DNA of 64,000 nt, from contig NC_090319.1 in assembly GCF_040869045.1 (NCBI RefSeq), forward strand, positions 284,553,693 to 284,617,692, written 5' to 3'. The position numbers and the translations under genes are program-made. This document shows positions 11,883 to 23,737 of the stretch, one piece after another. Every line of letters begins with the position of its first letter. Within the stretch, counting starts at the first letter, position 1. The notes beneath the pieces are model-generated. The model was not told where the DNA came from. It did not search any database and saw only the letters and a list, made by a program, of their open reading frames with translations. This stretch comes from Eurosta solidaginis (lineage: Eukaryota; Arthropoda; Insecta; Diptera; Tephritidae).

Positions 11883-12378
11883 AAACAAATAAGGAAGGCT
11901 AAGTTCGGATTTAACCGAACATTACATACTCAGCTGACAAATTACAGCTTGTAAAGCTTTTAAGTTAACTTCTTTTAAAAATTGTCCAAAATTTTACTCA
12001 TTTTCAATTCTGCGTTATAAGGTCGACCCACTTACCAAGTTTCATCGCTTTATCCGTCTTTGGTAATGAATTATTGCACTTTTTCGGTTTTTCGAAATTT
12101 TCGATATCGAAAAAGTGGGCGTGGTTATGGTCCGATTTCGTAAATTTTTAATAGCGATCTGAGATGAGTGGCCAGGAACTTACATGCCAAATTTCATTAA
12201 GATACCTCAAAATTTACTCTAGTAATCGTGTTTACGGACGGACGGACATGGCTAAATGAATTTGATTTTCCGCCCAGATCATAGAAGTCTATATCTATAT
12301 CGATTAGTTTATGCCGTTTCAGGGTACCGTATGCGAACAAAATTAATATACTATGTGAGCTCTGCTCAGCTGAGTATA
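11883..12378 (-). mobile_element. HINE-like element, short copy H3
   Basis: Inverted relative to H1. It starts AAACAAATAAGGAAGGCTAAG, has a perfect hairpin GTTCGG ATTTAA CCGAAC, and its inverted repeat arms are ACTCAGCTGA (11928-11937) and TCAGCTGAGT (12366-12375). Both arms carry C where the H1/H2 arms carry T, so they still pair. It lacks the 130-bp array; the GTCC microsatellite is reduced to three units (12236-12247). Length is about 0.5 kb. Confidence 0.75.
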
Positions 12379-12384
12379 AAAAGG

Positions 12385-12735
12385 ATGCGCTAAAGGATGA
12401 AGGGGGACATCTTAGGAATCTACACTGGAACAAACACTATAGGGCTGTGAAAAGCAAAGATATTGCTAGGGGAGATGCAACACCAAGCGATAGAGAGCTA
12501 ATATAAACCTTTCCAGAAGTTAAATAAAAATGCTAACCAGGATGCTCATAGGCCACTACAGACTAAAAAGTAACATGCACACGCTGAGCATTTGTGCTAG
12601 CGGCATCTGTCGGCACAACACGGATAAGACTGCACAGCACATCCTTTTCGACTGCGATGCCATAACGAGGTAGATATAGCTACTTAGAGAATCGTTGGGT
12701 AGCAACGATAAAGTTCCGAGTGATACCGATCTCAA
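12385..12735 (+). pseudogene. RNase H-type LINE remnant, 3' part (C-terminal Cys/His region)
   Basis: Plus-strand translation gives MLIGHYRLKSNMHTL, then CRHNTDKTAQHILFDCDAI and LLRESLGS. This is the TGHxxL...C..C....ETA.HIL..C module found after RNase H in several LINE clades. It sits just downstream of H3 and fits as the continuation of the traces at 11290-11840, i.e. one LINE split by H3. The fit is an inference because both halves are decayed. Confidence 0.5.
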
Positions 12736-13790
12736 CCTTGGATTAAATCCTCGGGAGATCCAAGTGAGTCCCGACCTAAGTACTTCCACCTTGTTGTGGC
12801 AAAAGCTGGGCAATCAAGCATAAAGTGATTTGATGACTCCACCTCAGCATCCTCCACACAGCTGCAGCTGGATGGAGATTTCAGTATATTGAGACGTACC
12901 GCATGGATACCCATGGGACAGTGCCTTGCCAAAACGCCAATGAGCTTTGATAGGTGAGTCTTATTGAACCCAAGTTCTTCGGCGGACCTCCTGCCATCCA
13001 CTTTCGGCCAGAAAGATCTTGCTACCCTGCAAGAGGTGGTGTCCGCCCAACGTTTGCTGAGTTTACTCGAGGCCCAGCTATTTAGGAGCAAACCCCAGGC
13101 GGCCAGCGGAATCCCGAGATCCCTACAGCCATCTTCATCTTATTCCATTGTTCCGATGCAAGAGATCCGTTTGACAGTTGCCCGTGATATCACTATGTCC
13201 CAGGACCCACATAATCTTAATTATAAAATAGTTCTATGCAATTGCAAACGAGGTCAGACCCTAGACCACCCTCGACCTCACTGTAGTTGTACTCAAGGCC
13301 TTGAAAGCCGCTTGGCTATCAGAGTGGATGTTGAATTCCCTAACCTTAGTAACACTGGATAGCATTTTATCCACCGCATCCTTAATCGTATCAACTTCCG
13401 CTTGGAATACACTGCAGTGATGAGCCCACTTAAACATGCGGCTTACATTTAGCTCTTGACAAAAGAGCCCCCCCCCCCCCCCACCAACCTTTCCATCCAA
13501 CTTCGACACATCCGTGAACAAGTTTACCGGTCCCCTGCCCCAGATGAATCATCTTCCCCACTCCTCTCTCTGGGGGTATGACTGGGGTGAAGGTTGTATA
13601 GGGAGCAGTTATCGGCATACAATAGTCCGTCCTGTCCGGGATAAAGTCGAACATAATAAGAAGGTGAGAGTGTCCGAAGCCAGAAAGCCCATAGCCCATA
13701 TCACGAAGCCTGACCAACGACCGGGCCGTGGCTGCCTTTCCCGCAATACCTACTAGATGTATGTTCAGCATGACATTCAGACCTACACAT
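12732..13790 (-). pseudogene. RNase H-bearing LINE, 3' half, minus strand
   Basis: Reading down from 13790: a post-RT linker (KAATARSLVRLRDMGYG), then RNase H. The first motif is FTDVSKLDGK (13520, usual FTDGSK, so Gly is replaced), followed by a glycine run encoded by a poly-C tract on the plus strand (13468-13482). HCSVFQAEVDTIKDAV keeps the catalytic Glu, and HSDSQAAFKAL keeps the third acidic residue. A frame change follows, then a GHSDITGN block, then the C-terminal module ARHCPMGIHAVRLNIL...CVEDAEVESSNHFMLDCPAF (12950-12800). At least two frameshifts make it non-functional. Clade could be I, LOA or a relative. Confidence 0.65.
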
Positions 13791-16080
13791 AATCTTCGAC
13801 ACTTTTCAGCCCCGCGCTTGGGTCCACGCCTTTCACGAGAGCATAATAGATCTACAGGTGCATCACCTCAAACAAACCTATTCTAGTTCCAAATGATCAG
13901 CAAGATACCCGACTTACCATAGCCATAACTCTGTGAAAAAGGATTCTTTTATTTATAGGAACATTCTTGGAGTATTATTTCCTAAACCTCAAGTCAAAAA
14001 TTGTCATAAGTGAGGAATATCACTTTCCCCGGTCACCATCATGACAAAGAATTTATCATTTTTGTTTTTTGGTCTTTTTAAAGATTTTTCCAGCAGACTA
14101 TTTATCAAACAGAGACACTTTTTTGTAAACAGCTATTCAGTTGGCTAATCAAAAAAATATGAAAAATTTGTCTTTCAACTCTAACATCTATATTTTTTTT
14201 GCTCCTCAACCACTGTCTGCCGTTGCACTGTGAACACAAGGAAAAGGTCTTGGCATACAGAAACAAAGAAAATAAATTAAATAACTAATTTTTTTTGCCT
14301 CCGGATTCCAGTATTCTGCAAAACTTTGGATTTATATTTGGTACAAATTTGAACTTTTTCGGACTAGTTCTATATTATTACGTTGTAGACTGGTGTGTTT
14401 CCTGACTGGCTTTTTGTTCGAGTGTCGGGTATGTACGGACTCATTCACCATATTTTTTGTTGAACTAAATTGCTTTGGGTATGTAATAGCCCACTTTTTG
14501 CAATTTTACCGTGAGTACGAATATTACAAGTATATGAAATATAAGAATAAACTCAGACTTCACGTAAGCGACTGCTGTGACAAACGTGCGCTGTTGCAAC
14601 AAAAGTACTTAAATCATTTTGTGTCACAACCACACTTATGCCTTCGTAAAGCTATTCTTTGTGTTATTCCAATTTCGTCGGCGTATGCGATGTGAGCTTA
14701 GGACGTCCTACCTCTCCTCCACGTGAACACTTGTGTAACATTTGAAATGTCCTTGGTCGCGTTGCCTACGCATTTGCCGACAAGAAAACTCATAAAGGTG
14801 ATGCGAACGCCAACTGCTCCTTATTACTATGTCGCCTTGTGTCCTCGCCACATACGAATTTTAACTATTTTACTTTTCTAAGCAGTGGCACAAGCAGAGC
14901 AATAGTGATGGAGGATCCTCTTCTTACACTTAATACTGATGACAATCGTAATGTACTTTATGAATACCAGAATAATAGTTGCATATGTTGAGTAAAGTTG
15001 CGTAATACTTATGAGGTCATATAAGAGGAAAGGGTAATTGAGGCATAAGTGCATAAGTGCTTTATGTGTCAGAGCTACCTTCGCTGAGAAAATAAATTGC
15101 GCCATAAATCATATAAAAATAAACGAAAAGTCAGAAGTAGTTTTTGTATAAAGTTAAGCTTAAAGAAACTTGAATAAAAGAAAGGAAGTGATGGAAACTA
15201 TTTTGAAAACTTCCTTCCATAAATTTATTTGTAATATATGGGGAATATTTTTTGAGGGTCTAAAAAGAAAATTAAAAGCATTACACAAAAATAAAGAGAA
15301 TCCAAAACGCCGGATTTAAAACCCCTACAAAAATACCAGGTTATAAAGGAAATCAACACAGATAGGACTATCCAGCAATACTCCTTCTTCTCCCTCACCA
15401 TAGATAGCAGTTTGGCCGAAAATATCATTTTGGAGAACTAACGAACATGACCAATAGCATCGCAGTGACTGCAATATGAAAAAGCTGCCTTCGTCGTCTC
15501 CGAAAATGTGGTCGACTCTTTGAACGGATTCCGAAACGATCAGGATGTGCTTACAATCTAGTATGTGCGCACACTATCTGGTGCCTATATCTACTGGGAC
15601 TCTCACTTGTGGAACCCAAGATACAGACACGTCCCTGTGCAACCAAAAAACTTCCCACACTATCGCAAGTGTGGAACTTTTTCCGTCAAGAGGCTTCCTT
15701 TAAACAGCTCCATGATAATTTCTAAACTTGGCTCTCGATCCTACCCTCCTTTTTATGCTAACTACGAGAAACTCGAAATAAGGGACAAGCCAAAAGGGTA
15801 ATAGGGTCTTGCAGAGTCTACTACAGTAGGCATAAGGAAGAAAGTGTAAGTCAGATCCTAAGGTGATAGATTTGTAGCGAGAAAGAAACTTTGCCACCTA
15901 ATACTGTCGCTCCTCACTCTTGAGTTAAGTTAAGAGTCTCAACAAGCATCTCTCCGCGTTCCACACAAAAGGGAAAGTTTTGTACTATAATATTTGTTTC
16001 CTCCCACACATCTAAAGATGACGCTGCCGAATTCGATTTGAACTGTTTTTACGACGAGAAACTGGAAAAGAAATACGTCT
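13791..16080. other. Intergenic DNA, nothing recognised
   Basis: Several 60-100 codon frames exist (for example 14393-14695), but none shows a domain, a signal peptide with plausible context or splice structure that I can defend. Confidence 0.4.
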
Positions 16081-16084
16081 CATT

Positions 16085-16610
16085 GGGTGTGTCACCCCAA
16101 AGTCATGCGTGCCGACTTGAACGCCAGGATGAGCAGTGAAGACGACAGCTGCTGACTAAGCGCACTGGGAGTATAATTCTCACTCACTACAAGATTACAA
16201 AATGTATGATGGAAGATTATAAGACCGGGACAAATTCTCGGAGTGATAAATGACATACAAATCGAACTCCATATTAGATTGCGAGATTACCGCAAAGAGT
16301 TGGTTAAGATAATGCATCAAATTTTATGCAGAATATGGTCGGGCGAGAGCATGCCTGCAGACTGAAACTTAAAAAAACCGTTCCAATGAGAGTAGTATTG
16401 TCCGACATATATGGATCTATCTATTGCATTCACGAATGCTATCAGAAAACTGATTGAGCCTTATTAGTGCGACGTCAGACTTGGTAAGTCCTTTATCGAT
16501 CAGATCTTCACGAAAGATTAACCCCTCAAGAGGATTCATCATGGTAGAATAATCACCATTAAACATCTCTTGGTAGCAAAAAATAACTTGTGGACACGTA
16601 AGTAGTAGCT
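16085..16610 (+). pseudogene. Possible RTE-type LINE remnant
   Basis: Isolated traces only: DLNARMSSEDDS near 16110 resembles the GDFNAxVG endonuclease motif, and RLGKSFIDQIFT near 16480 resembles the RxGRSxxDQIFT segment of RTE reverse transcriptases. The spacing is much shorter than in an intact element, so large deletions would be needed. Confidence 0.3.
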
Positions 16611-17049
16611 GATTGTATGCTGTTATATTTAAATAAATTTGAGTTCAGTCCGAAGTTTCATTGGCTACTCCGATGCGTTCGAGACCAAGCGACGAGGTTT
16701 CGTACAACGCAACTCTCTTTAAAGGAAACTAAAGTGCTGCCACTTCGCTGTTACAGTCCTCCCCAGTCTGATAACAGTCAGACACGATACGACTAGCACT
16801 AGAGGAACCAAAAATGTTCACAGTATAAAGCATGCCTGTTGTAAATCATCGGGAGTATTTTTACGGTGGCAACAACAACAACGATTTGGCTTTATCGATA
16901 GCGGTCAACATGACATTATTAAAAGCTCTTCGATTCAAGAAAGCCGAGTTGCAAGATTATCCAAGATAATTTTACTGACTCTGACAGACTAAGTGCACTT
17001 TCTACGTTTTCTTAACTTCTCTAAGTGTCTCGTTTGGCTCTTTTTTTCT

Positions 17050-17920
17050 TACTAATAAATACCCACTCCAACCATTTAGAGTTTCCAGTCCACAGGACAT
17101 CTATTCCCATATGCCCTGAAACGCGATTTAGATGTATGCTTCTCCCTGCCCCTATTATTTTCAGGGATTGCTTACACTCTTACACAATTTTAGATGCTGT
17201 GCGAGATTATTGCCTTAATTGTTGCTTGGCTGTCAATATAAAAGTTGACACGGCTGCAGGTTAAGCTATTATCTTCCAGTGTTTCTACTGCTTTGGTTAC
17301 GGCTAATACTTCCGCCTTAAAATCTCTCTGGTAAAGTTTGTAGGATCTGTTTATTTCCGGATCAGCACAGTATACCGCAGACCCTACTCCTACTTTGGAA
17401 CCATCGATGTACACATGTATCGCCTCCTCCGCACCCTTGCACAAACCATCCACCTCTATTGTTGTTGTTGTTGTTGTAGCGATAAGGACACTCCCCGAAG
17501 ACTTTGGGGAGTGTTATCGATGTTGATGGATGCAGATGCGGTACGTTCCGGTACCAAGCCCGACCATCTCGCGATCGATTTGTTATAATCACATGCGACC
17601 TTCTATGCCATACCGCCCTCCCATCCCCTAGATCCATGAGGGGTTCGGGGTCGCCAGAGCCTCGGCTATTAATTAAACAGGAGTCGCCACGGACAGGTAA
17701 GATTAACAATTGGGTTTGGAGAAGCTATATATTGCGCTGGCAACCGGAAAGGGTTGCGCTACACAATCCTTGAATCTATTTGGGATTTTAGTCACCTCTT
17801 ATGACAGGCATACCTACCGCGTGTATATGCTAACCCCATAACCCGCGGGGCCACCTCTATTGTGGCTTTAATCCCTGATAGAGTATGACGAAACTTCGGA
17901 TAAACCTTTAATATTGCTAT
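17050..17920 (-). pseudogene. RNase H domain of a LINE, interrupted by a retroposon
   Basis: Minus-strand translation runs YPKFRHTLSGIKATIE (17920-17862), is interrupted by the 390-bp retroposon at 17461-17850, then continues VDGLCKGAEEAIHVYIDGSK (first catalytic Asp), FKAEVLAVTKAVETL (Glu), VNFYIDSQATIKAI (Asp) and, after a stop, LNRVSGHMGID (usual WVPGHxGxxGNE). The reading frame on the two sides of the retroposon matches once one target duplication is removed. Only the RNase H portion of the LINE remains. Confidence 0.7.
17461..17850 (-). mobile_element. (CAA)n-tailed short retroposon, complete copy
   Basis: Precisely bounded: an 11-bp duplication CCACCTCTATT occurs at 17450-17460 and 17851-17861. 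The tail reads GTTGTTGTTG on the plus strand, so the element lies on the minus strand with its 5' end CCCCGCGGGTTA at 17850. Length is 390 bp with no open frame of its own. Conserved blocks across copies include GTAGCGATAAGGACACTCCCC, GGAGTGTTATCGATG, GAGAAGCTATATAT and ACGACAGGCATACCTACCGC-like sequence. I see no convincing pol III A/B boxes, so whether it is a SINE or a LINE-derived short form is open. Other copies are at 4268, 27178/30948, 45310, 46835 and 51873. Confidence 0.88.
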
Positions 17921-20084
17921 ATTATTTCTTTTTTATAACACTGACACAGGCTACGAAGGAAAGAGCAAGGGCATAAGTAATCAATATTAATTGAAATTAA
18001 AAAACAGAATCTAAAACTAATACTCAAAAATCATAAAGCAGCTTCACTCAACAACTAAAATATACGTCAGATCTAACGAATTACTTTTATGGAAATGTGA
18101 GTTGTTTGAATTGGCCACGTTCCTGTGGCCACAAAAACACATTCACATCAATGAGATTCATCAAAATGCCCAAAAGCGAAAAACTTTTCGAAAGAAACTA
18201 ATCTGGACGTAAGTGAGATGAGGAGCCACAAAGTTATGGAAAACTTTTACAAGCAACAGGAGGCGAACAAACCGACGTACTATGCAGCGCTTCTAAAGAA
18301 AAGTCAATTCAATAGAGAAAACAAATTCAACAAAACCTCACACATACGCACATTGTGATTTGCACCAGTGATCCTCAGGAACAAATTCGCCAATTTCGAG
18401 ATATAAATCTAAAAAATTATTAGAAACGATTACAGTGGCGACAATAATGCCGCTGCACTACGGTAGCTCAGTGTTAGCCTTTTGATGTCTAGTGGCTTAT
18501 GCAAGCGCACAAACTGCAAGAAACTTCTTCACCGGAAAAACGTAATGTTAGGAATTGTTGAACTGAGTTTGAAGCAAGCAAACTCCTGTAAGAAGTTTGT
18601 CTTTCGAAAAGCGATGCATTCAAGATCGTGAGGTAAGGCAAGCACCCAACAATTGGCACAATCCGCCGTGTACATGCAGTTCCATATTGTTTGTGCGGTG
18701 TTTAGTGCTGTGCAGCAACGTAATAATACGTAAGGCAACGTGACTTGAAATTGGTGTCAAGCATACTGGCTGGTGGCTGTGTTCAATTGCCGGCACGTAT
18801 GTGTGTAGGTGAGTTGCACTTGCCGCATTTGGTGCATCTGTAAAGGAAGCTAATTGAATTTAATTGGCCACTTAATGGTTCAATAATCTTGGTCAAGTAT
18901 TTAGATTGCGATAGTAGCATATAACCGTACCAAGACCTCTTCATCATCCACGGGCTTATGTCGGCACACACACACTCTGCTTTGGTGGGCAGTTAAAGCC
19001 AAGTTGTTTTTTATGTTACCGAGAGACGCACAAACCTAGCCCTTTCATGACAAATGGGTTTTTGATAAAAGAACAGCTACTTCTAGAAAAAAGAAGAAAG
19101 TCGTCACAAGAGCTTCTTGTCAAGATTTAGTGGCATTATATTTTGATGTTCTAATAACAGATATATATTTTTTTTTCATATTTTCCTGGCTTTCAATATT
19201 TCTGTGTTGTTGATGATGGCACCTCAATATCAGTCAAATACTTCTCCTCAAGCAGATATATCGTATGAAGCGACTTCGAAAATTTTAGTTAGTCAAGACT
19301 ACTGGATGCAACGATGTGTGAGTTAGTTCACGAGCTTTTCACCGTCATATCCGGTAAAGTACTGTCATTAACGCTGCACATACAAAACCTTCAGCAAGCT
19401 TATTATGCGGCTATTATTACAACAACAAAAACCTTATTATTACGTATTCCTAACGAGGATACACGCCCTTGGTCTACCTTTTCTATATGTGTAAAAGTTG
19501 TAGTTTCTTGTCTGTAGGATCTTTAGAAATGTATTGCTGGACGAATTCCCGCGAGAAGACGTCCGCGCCCTTGATGACCTTGCAATCCTCGACAGAGTTC
19601 AAAATAGTTGTAGACGGGAGCTTGTCTCTCCATCAGATAGTCGTCCTCAATGTAGCTTTACGCTCCACAACCGGCCTCCCATTATTGTTTCCAACATAGA
19701 TAAGACCAACCTGGAAGTGATCTCTGATCACCTCGCTACATGTGTGCCTTACCAATGCTGAAGCATAAGTGGGAGAGCCCTAGTTCTGTGTGATCCTGCC
19801 CTTTGCCAACTGTGGTGGTTTTGGTTTTTGCAGTTTCGTACTCCTGGACACAGCTTCGCACCCTGGCCTCGACACACAGCTCGGGGACTACGCCATTCAT
19901 TTCATTATTGGCGATCTTCTCTAGTATGAACAAAATCCGCAGGAAGCTAGCCCTCCGCAGTTTTCCTGATGACTTCTTTGATTTTCGGGGAGCCAGTGTG
20001 GCTTGTGTTCTTTTCCCATTTCTGGTAAATTATTAGCTGGGAGCGACACGGTATTATAACTGATACCCAAGTACTTCTCTGACA
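17921..20084. other. Intergenic DNA, nothing recognised
   Basis: AT-rich up to about 19000, then more mixed composition. The segment 19500-20030 has longer uninterrupted frames on both strands and may be another old retroelement, but no diagnostic motif was found. Confidence 0.4.
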
Positions 20085-20460
20085 TGACGGCAATCACCTA
20101 GTTACTTTATTCTTCTTCTTTCCTTCCTGAACTCCTAATGGAGCATAGGGCCTCGACAACCGATTTGTACCATATTCTATTTGGTGCTGTCCTCGTGACA
20201 TCATTCCACGTGTAACCTGCATCTTCCAATTCTTTATCGACAGTTCTACGCCAGGTTTTCGCTGGCGCCTCGGGTCTTCTGCTTCCCTGCGGGTTCCACC
20301 GCAGTGCTTGCCTTGCTATATTGTCTGGAGGCCTCCTAATCGAGTGCCCAATCCACGACCACTTGCGTTTTGCAATTTCTGTAGCTGCTTTTGTTTGGCC
20401 TGTCCTTCGTCACAATTCGTCGTTTGTTATTGTTTCGGGCCATCGAATTTTACTTTATTA
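20085..20460 (-). pseudogene. RTE-type LINE C-terminus, minus strand
   Basis: One minus-strand frame runs from about 20455 to 20110 with a single stop codon: KIRWPETITNDEL, stop, RRTGQTKAATEIAKR, then WSWIGHSIRRP, RQALRWNPQGSRRP and a final block containing WRRTVDKELEDAGYTWNDV. W.WIGH..R.P...I.RQAL.WNPQG.RR is a highly characteristic RTE tail. It is a 5'-truncated copy, better preserved than those at 0.7 and 4.7 kb. Confidence 0.8.
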
Positions 20461-20909
20461 GGAGATCGAAATCGTCCCCAAGAAACTCTCATCTCCCTTT
20501 CCTCCCTTTTTATAATTATTTTCTTCTATATAGCTCCTAAGAGTAAATTGGATGGGATTCGCCCACCCTGGTAGAAGCAGCATACCGTGGGGTAAGGCAC
20601 TTATACAATCGACCTTGCCAAGGGATTGGAGGGGAACGTTCGCGGTCAGCTATTTAATAATTTATATAATAGCCATCCGCTGACCATTCAGCCGTTGAGT
20701 CGGTACCTTTACACATTGGCTTACGGTGGTGTTGGTGCGGCGATGCCCTCCCACAACTATAGGGTACATGGGGCTCTTATCTTAGTTTGTCTCAAATTAG
20801 TAAGAATAGGAAGGAGCTCTGACGGTAACTGACTTGAGATATTATGGCGGTTTTGTTACTAATCACTATCTAAACAAGTGCTCAATTTTAAGGTAACTCA
20901 CAGTCGTTC

Positions 20910-21211
20910 GGCAGCCGTCGTATGCTGGTAGCGTGCTCCATCTATTACACCGAAGATCCTGGGCTCAATTCTCGGGCAAAGCAACAATACAAAATTGTTG
21001 GCAAAAAGTTTTTTTAATTAGTAAAAATATTTTTTCTAAGCGGGCTAGACTGGGGTTAAGCGGGGTACGTCCCGCCCCGCCAATTCGTAGAAAAAATTTA
21101 AAGGAGCACGTCGCAAATAACCTACCTACCTACGTCGCAAATAAGAAGAGAAGTTCGGCCTAAATTTTTTCGAAGATATATCGCGCCTTGCATTTATTAT
21201 TATTTTTTTTT
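20910..21211 (+). mobile_element. tRNA-derived SINE with 12-bp target duplication
   Basis: A perfect 12-bp duplication TCACAGTCGTTC flanks it (20898-20909 and 21212-21223). The 5' region is tRNA-like: an A-box-like TGGTAGCGTGC (20926-20936) and a B-box-like GGGCTCAATTCTC (20961-20973). A body beginning GGGCAAAGCAAC follows, and the 3' end is CGCGCCTTGCATTT followed by a T-rich tail. Compared with the copy at 50890 it lacks the middle segment containing the AAAAGCTTGTTAGTGAAAA-like block. Pol III transcription and LINE-driven insertion are inferred from the family type. Confidence 0.85.
20926..20973 (+). promoter_or_regulatory. Internal pol III promoter (A and B boxes) of the SINE
   Basis: TGGTAGCGTGC and GGCTCAATTCT approximate the TRGYNNANNNG and GGTTCRANTCC consensus at tRNA-like spacing. 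The A box has one clear mismatch and the B box two, so activity is doubtful. Confidence 0.5.
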
Positions 21212-21289
21212 TCACAGTCGTTCATTTCATCTATATCCACGTCGTGTAGGTAGCCGTGAACTTAGTATTTTTGGAGGTAGTTATTCAAG

Positions 21290-21830
21290 GTAGAATCGTT
21301 TATTATCCTACAAGCTTATATATCGTGCCCTCGATCTTAGTAAAACCAAACTCCGCTAAATAGTCGATGAGGTGATTATTAAAACATTCCATTCGTATCC
21401 TGGCTAGATCAGCGCATCTGAAAAGGACGTGCTAAGCTTTTTCTAACTTCACAGATCAATACAGCTTCGACGGAAGAATGATTCTTTGGAATTTCCAAAC
21501 TTTCACCGTATTCTTGCAACAAATAATGCCCCGTCAATAGACCAATCAATGGACCTAAGGAGAAATGACGAAGATTAATAAGGGGAGTACTTTGGCTCTC
21601 GTATATGCGAAGCCTGGTTTACTTGCACAAATCCATCTGAAATTAGCTTTATCGTAGAAAACAGACACGCCCCAGGACTTGCATGCAGCAAGAGAAGATT
21701 GGTGTTAATCAACTGGTTTAACACGGTCTGTTCAGTGTCTTCCCCAACGAATTCATCAGCAGCACATTTCTCAGGTACACCATTGTTATCTGGGCCACAC
21801 ATCATAGCTGTGGCGCACAGAGAGACCTAC
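21290..21830 (-). pseudogene. RNase H-type LINE C-terminus, decayed
   Basis: Minus-strand traces in order: DNNGVPEKCAADEFVGE (the GN..ADE block of RNase H, with Gly-Asn changed to Glu-Lys), a linker, then GPLIGLLTGHYLLQEYGESL and, after a frame change, HVLFRCADLARIRMECF. This is the LTGHxLL...H.L..C..LA..R module. Several stops and frame changes. Confidence 0.55.
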
Positions 21831-23689
21831 CTTCAAAAGTTTTAGTCGCTGCTTGACGCTCAAAGTAAACTGACACGCACGGGGTAGTAGCAATCAAGTT
21901 GCTAGTTTCGCCCAACAGACGCTGCAAGGATCCAAAACATTAAACTTAAGGATAGCCGAAGGTTTTTCATCGTGCATATCGCGACAAAATTTGGAGCCTT
22001 AGTTTAAGACAGCCGATTCCACGGTCTTTAGTAGAAAAAACATCCCTTTCGTGTCACTCTACGATTCTGATGGAAAACTTGTTGTCAGAGTAGTATAATA
22101 TCATGGCGTACATTTTGAAGATTGCTCTAGAAAACTGAGTCTAACTTCATTGCAGCTCGCACATTCACAGGTTCATAGGGGAAAGTTGAGCTTAACTTTC
22201 GGAGCATTTGTGTATGTGAAGAGCGTGATTCTGATATAAGCATTTGAGTTGATCGCTGCCACCAAACTCCAATGATGTGGGTTGAGATGAACGGCGGTGT
22301 TCAACCTGTGCATAATGAGTGACCCCAAATACCATATTTTAGCTAGGTTTGCTTTAAGGGCACATAGGGCGGATCTGTTCTCTTCATATTTGTTCCTGTT
22401 CAGAGATATAAATCCCCAGTTCAGAGATATTTAAACTCTGGTGGAAATTTGTTCCTCACCCCTGAGAGGTGATATTTTGTAGCACCTGGAAAGGTCGCTC
22501 TTATGTGATCAATCCTCTACAAGAAATAATTCGATCTTAAAACTAATTTGTTCATGCTTAGGTTCAACAGAAGACGGGATAACACGCCTTCCTGGAGAGT
22601 GTCAATGTATTGGTACCGTGCTATGGGGAAGTCGTTCCATAAGTTCACCAAATGGCCGTCTGGTTATGACCATCTCTTAAGGGAACTATCACAAGTGTGG
22701 AGCAGACCATATCTTTAAACACTCTGCTCCATAACGTTTAGATGCTCGACTACGGTGTTGTCCAATTGCTGTTTAAACCCAATTATTATCCACAGCCAAT
22801 AACTCAAAATGATTAGCCATTTACCAACCGCAAATTGCTTTATATTGGAAAAAACCAAAGTTTGTCATAAAAATATCGTAGGTGTTTTTTAAGTGGCTGA
22901 ATTGTGCAGTAAAATGGTAATATTAGTTTCATTGCAACTTAGTGGCCTCGTCAATAGAAAAACTTAGTCCATTGCAAGGAGAATTTTCGTGAAGAAGCAA
23001 AGCAGAGAAGCGACGCAAAGTTTGGTACAAATTCAGCAGAAAAAATGTCGCGAAGTAAGTGAAAAATGAATTTTTATGGCGGAAGTGCACAAATACACTC
23101 CCACAGAAGCATATTTGTGTATATCGCACATACTCTGAGCAAATATTTGTATGGAATGCCCCAGCAATTGCAATTGGCATAAAGAAATCGTTTGAAACTT
23201 TTCAACGGAAAAAACAACACTTGAAAAGTTTTAAGATAACGAGGCGCGCTTTTCACAATTTTTCGATAATTGTGTGGATTTGTGATTTTGCATGTATATT
23301 AATATAGATATGTGTTAGTTGTAAGCACTGACAAAAATGTTGTGGCAAGTTTAGCGAATAAGCGTTGTCGAGCGCTAACAGCCTAAGCGGCTGGCAACTT
23401 CATGCATGGCTCCCCAATATTTCAGTAGCTGTTGCGGACTCACTCCTTGAGCTTTGCGATCCTAGTCTTCTCTCCTCACCTGCTTTGAAGTATCGCCAAG
23501 ATGACAGTCCGATTAGATATTGGGCCGTCGAGAAGTGGGATAATTCAAACACAGAAGCAAGGGAAGGTTAGGTAAAGAGGGCATGCATAGGAACTTCTCC
23601 AGGCGCGGACGTACGGAGGGACCACGCCCCCCCCCCCCCCCCACACCTAAAAGGTCTAGAAATCCGAATTTGGTTCAGAAATAACATAC
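21831..23689. other. Intergenic DNA with a poly-C tract
   Basis: No gene recognised. A 16-bp C run occurs at 23627-23642, preceded by GGACGTACGGAGGGACCACG, just upstream of the LINE that starts near 23690. Confidence 0.45.
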
Positions 23690-23737
23690 ACTAATTGAAA
23701 TCATTCTTAAGAAAATTAGAGAGAAAAAAATAAGCAA

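Noticed and set aside
13468..13482. Poly-C run as a possible regulatory element
   Set aside because: It lies in a decayed LINE coding region where it encodes a Gly run and is best explained as homopolymer slippage.
14393..14695. 100-codon plus-strand frame
   Set aside because: No recognisable domain, no supporting splice or promoter context, and composition like the surrounding intergenic DNA.
18440..18500. tRNA-like string GGTAGCTCAGTGTTAG
   Set aside because: Resembles a tRNA D-arm/A box, but no B box, acceptor stem or cloverleaf can be drawn around it.
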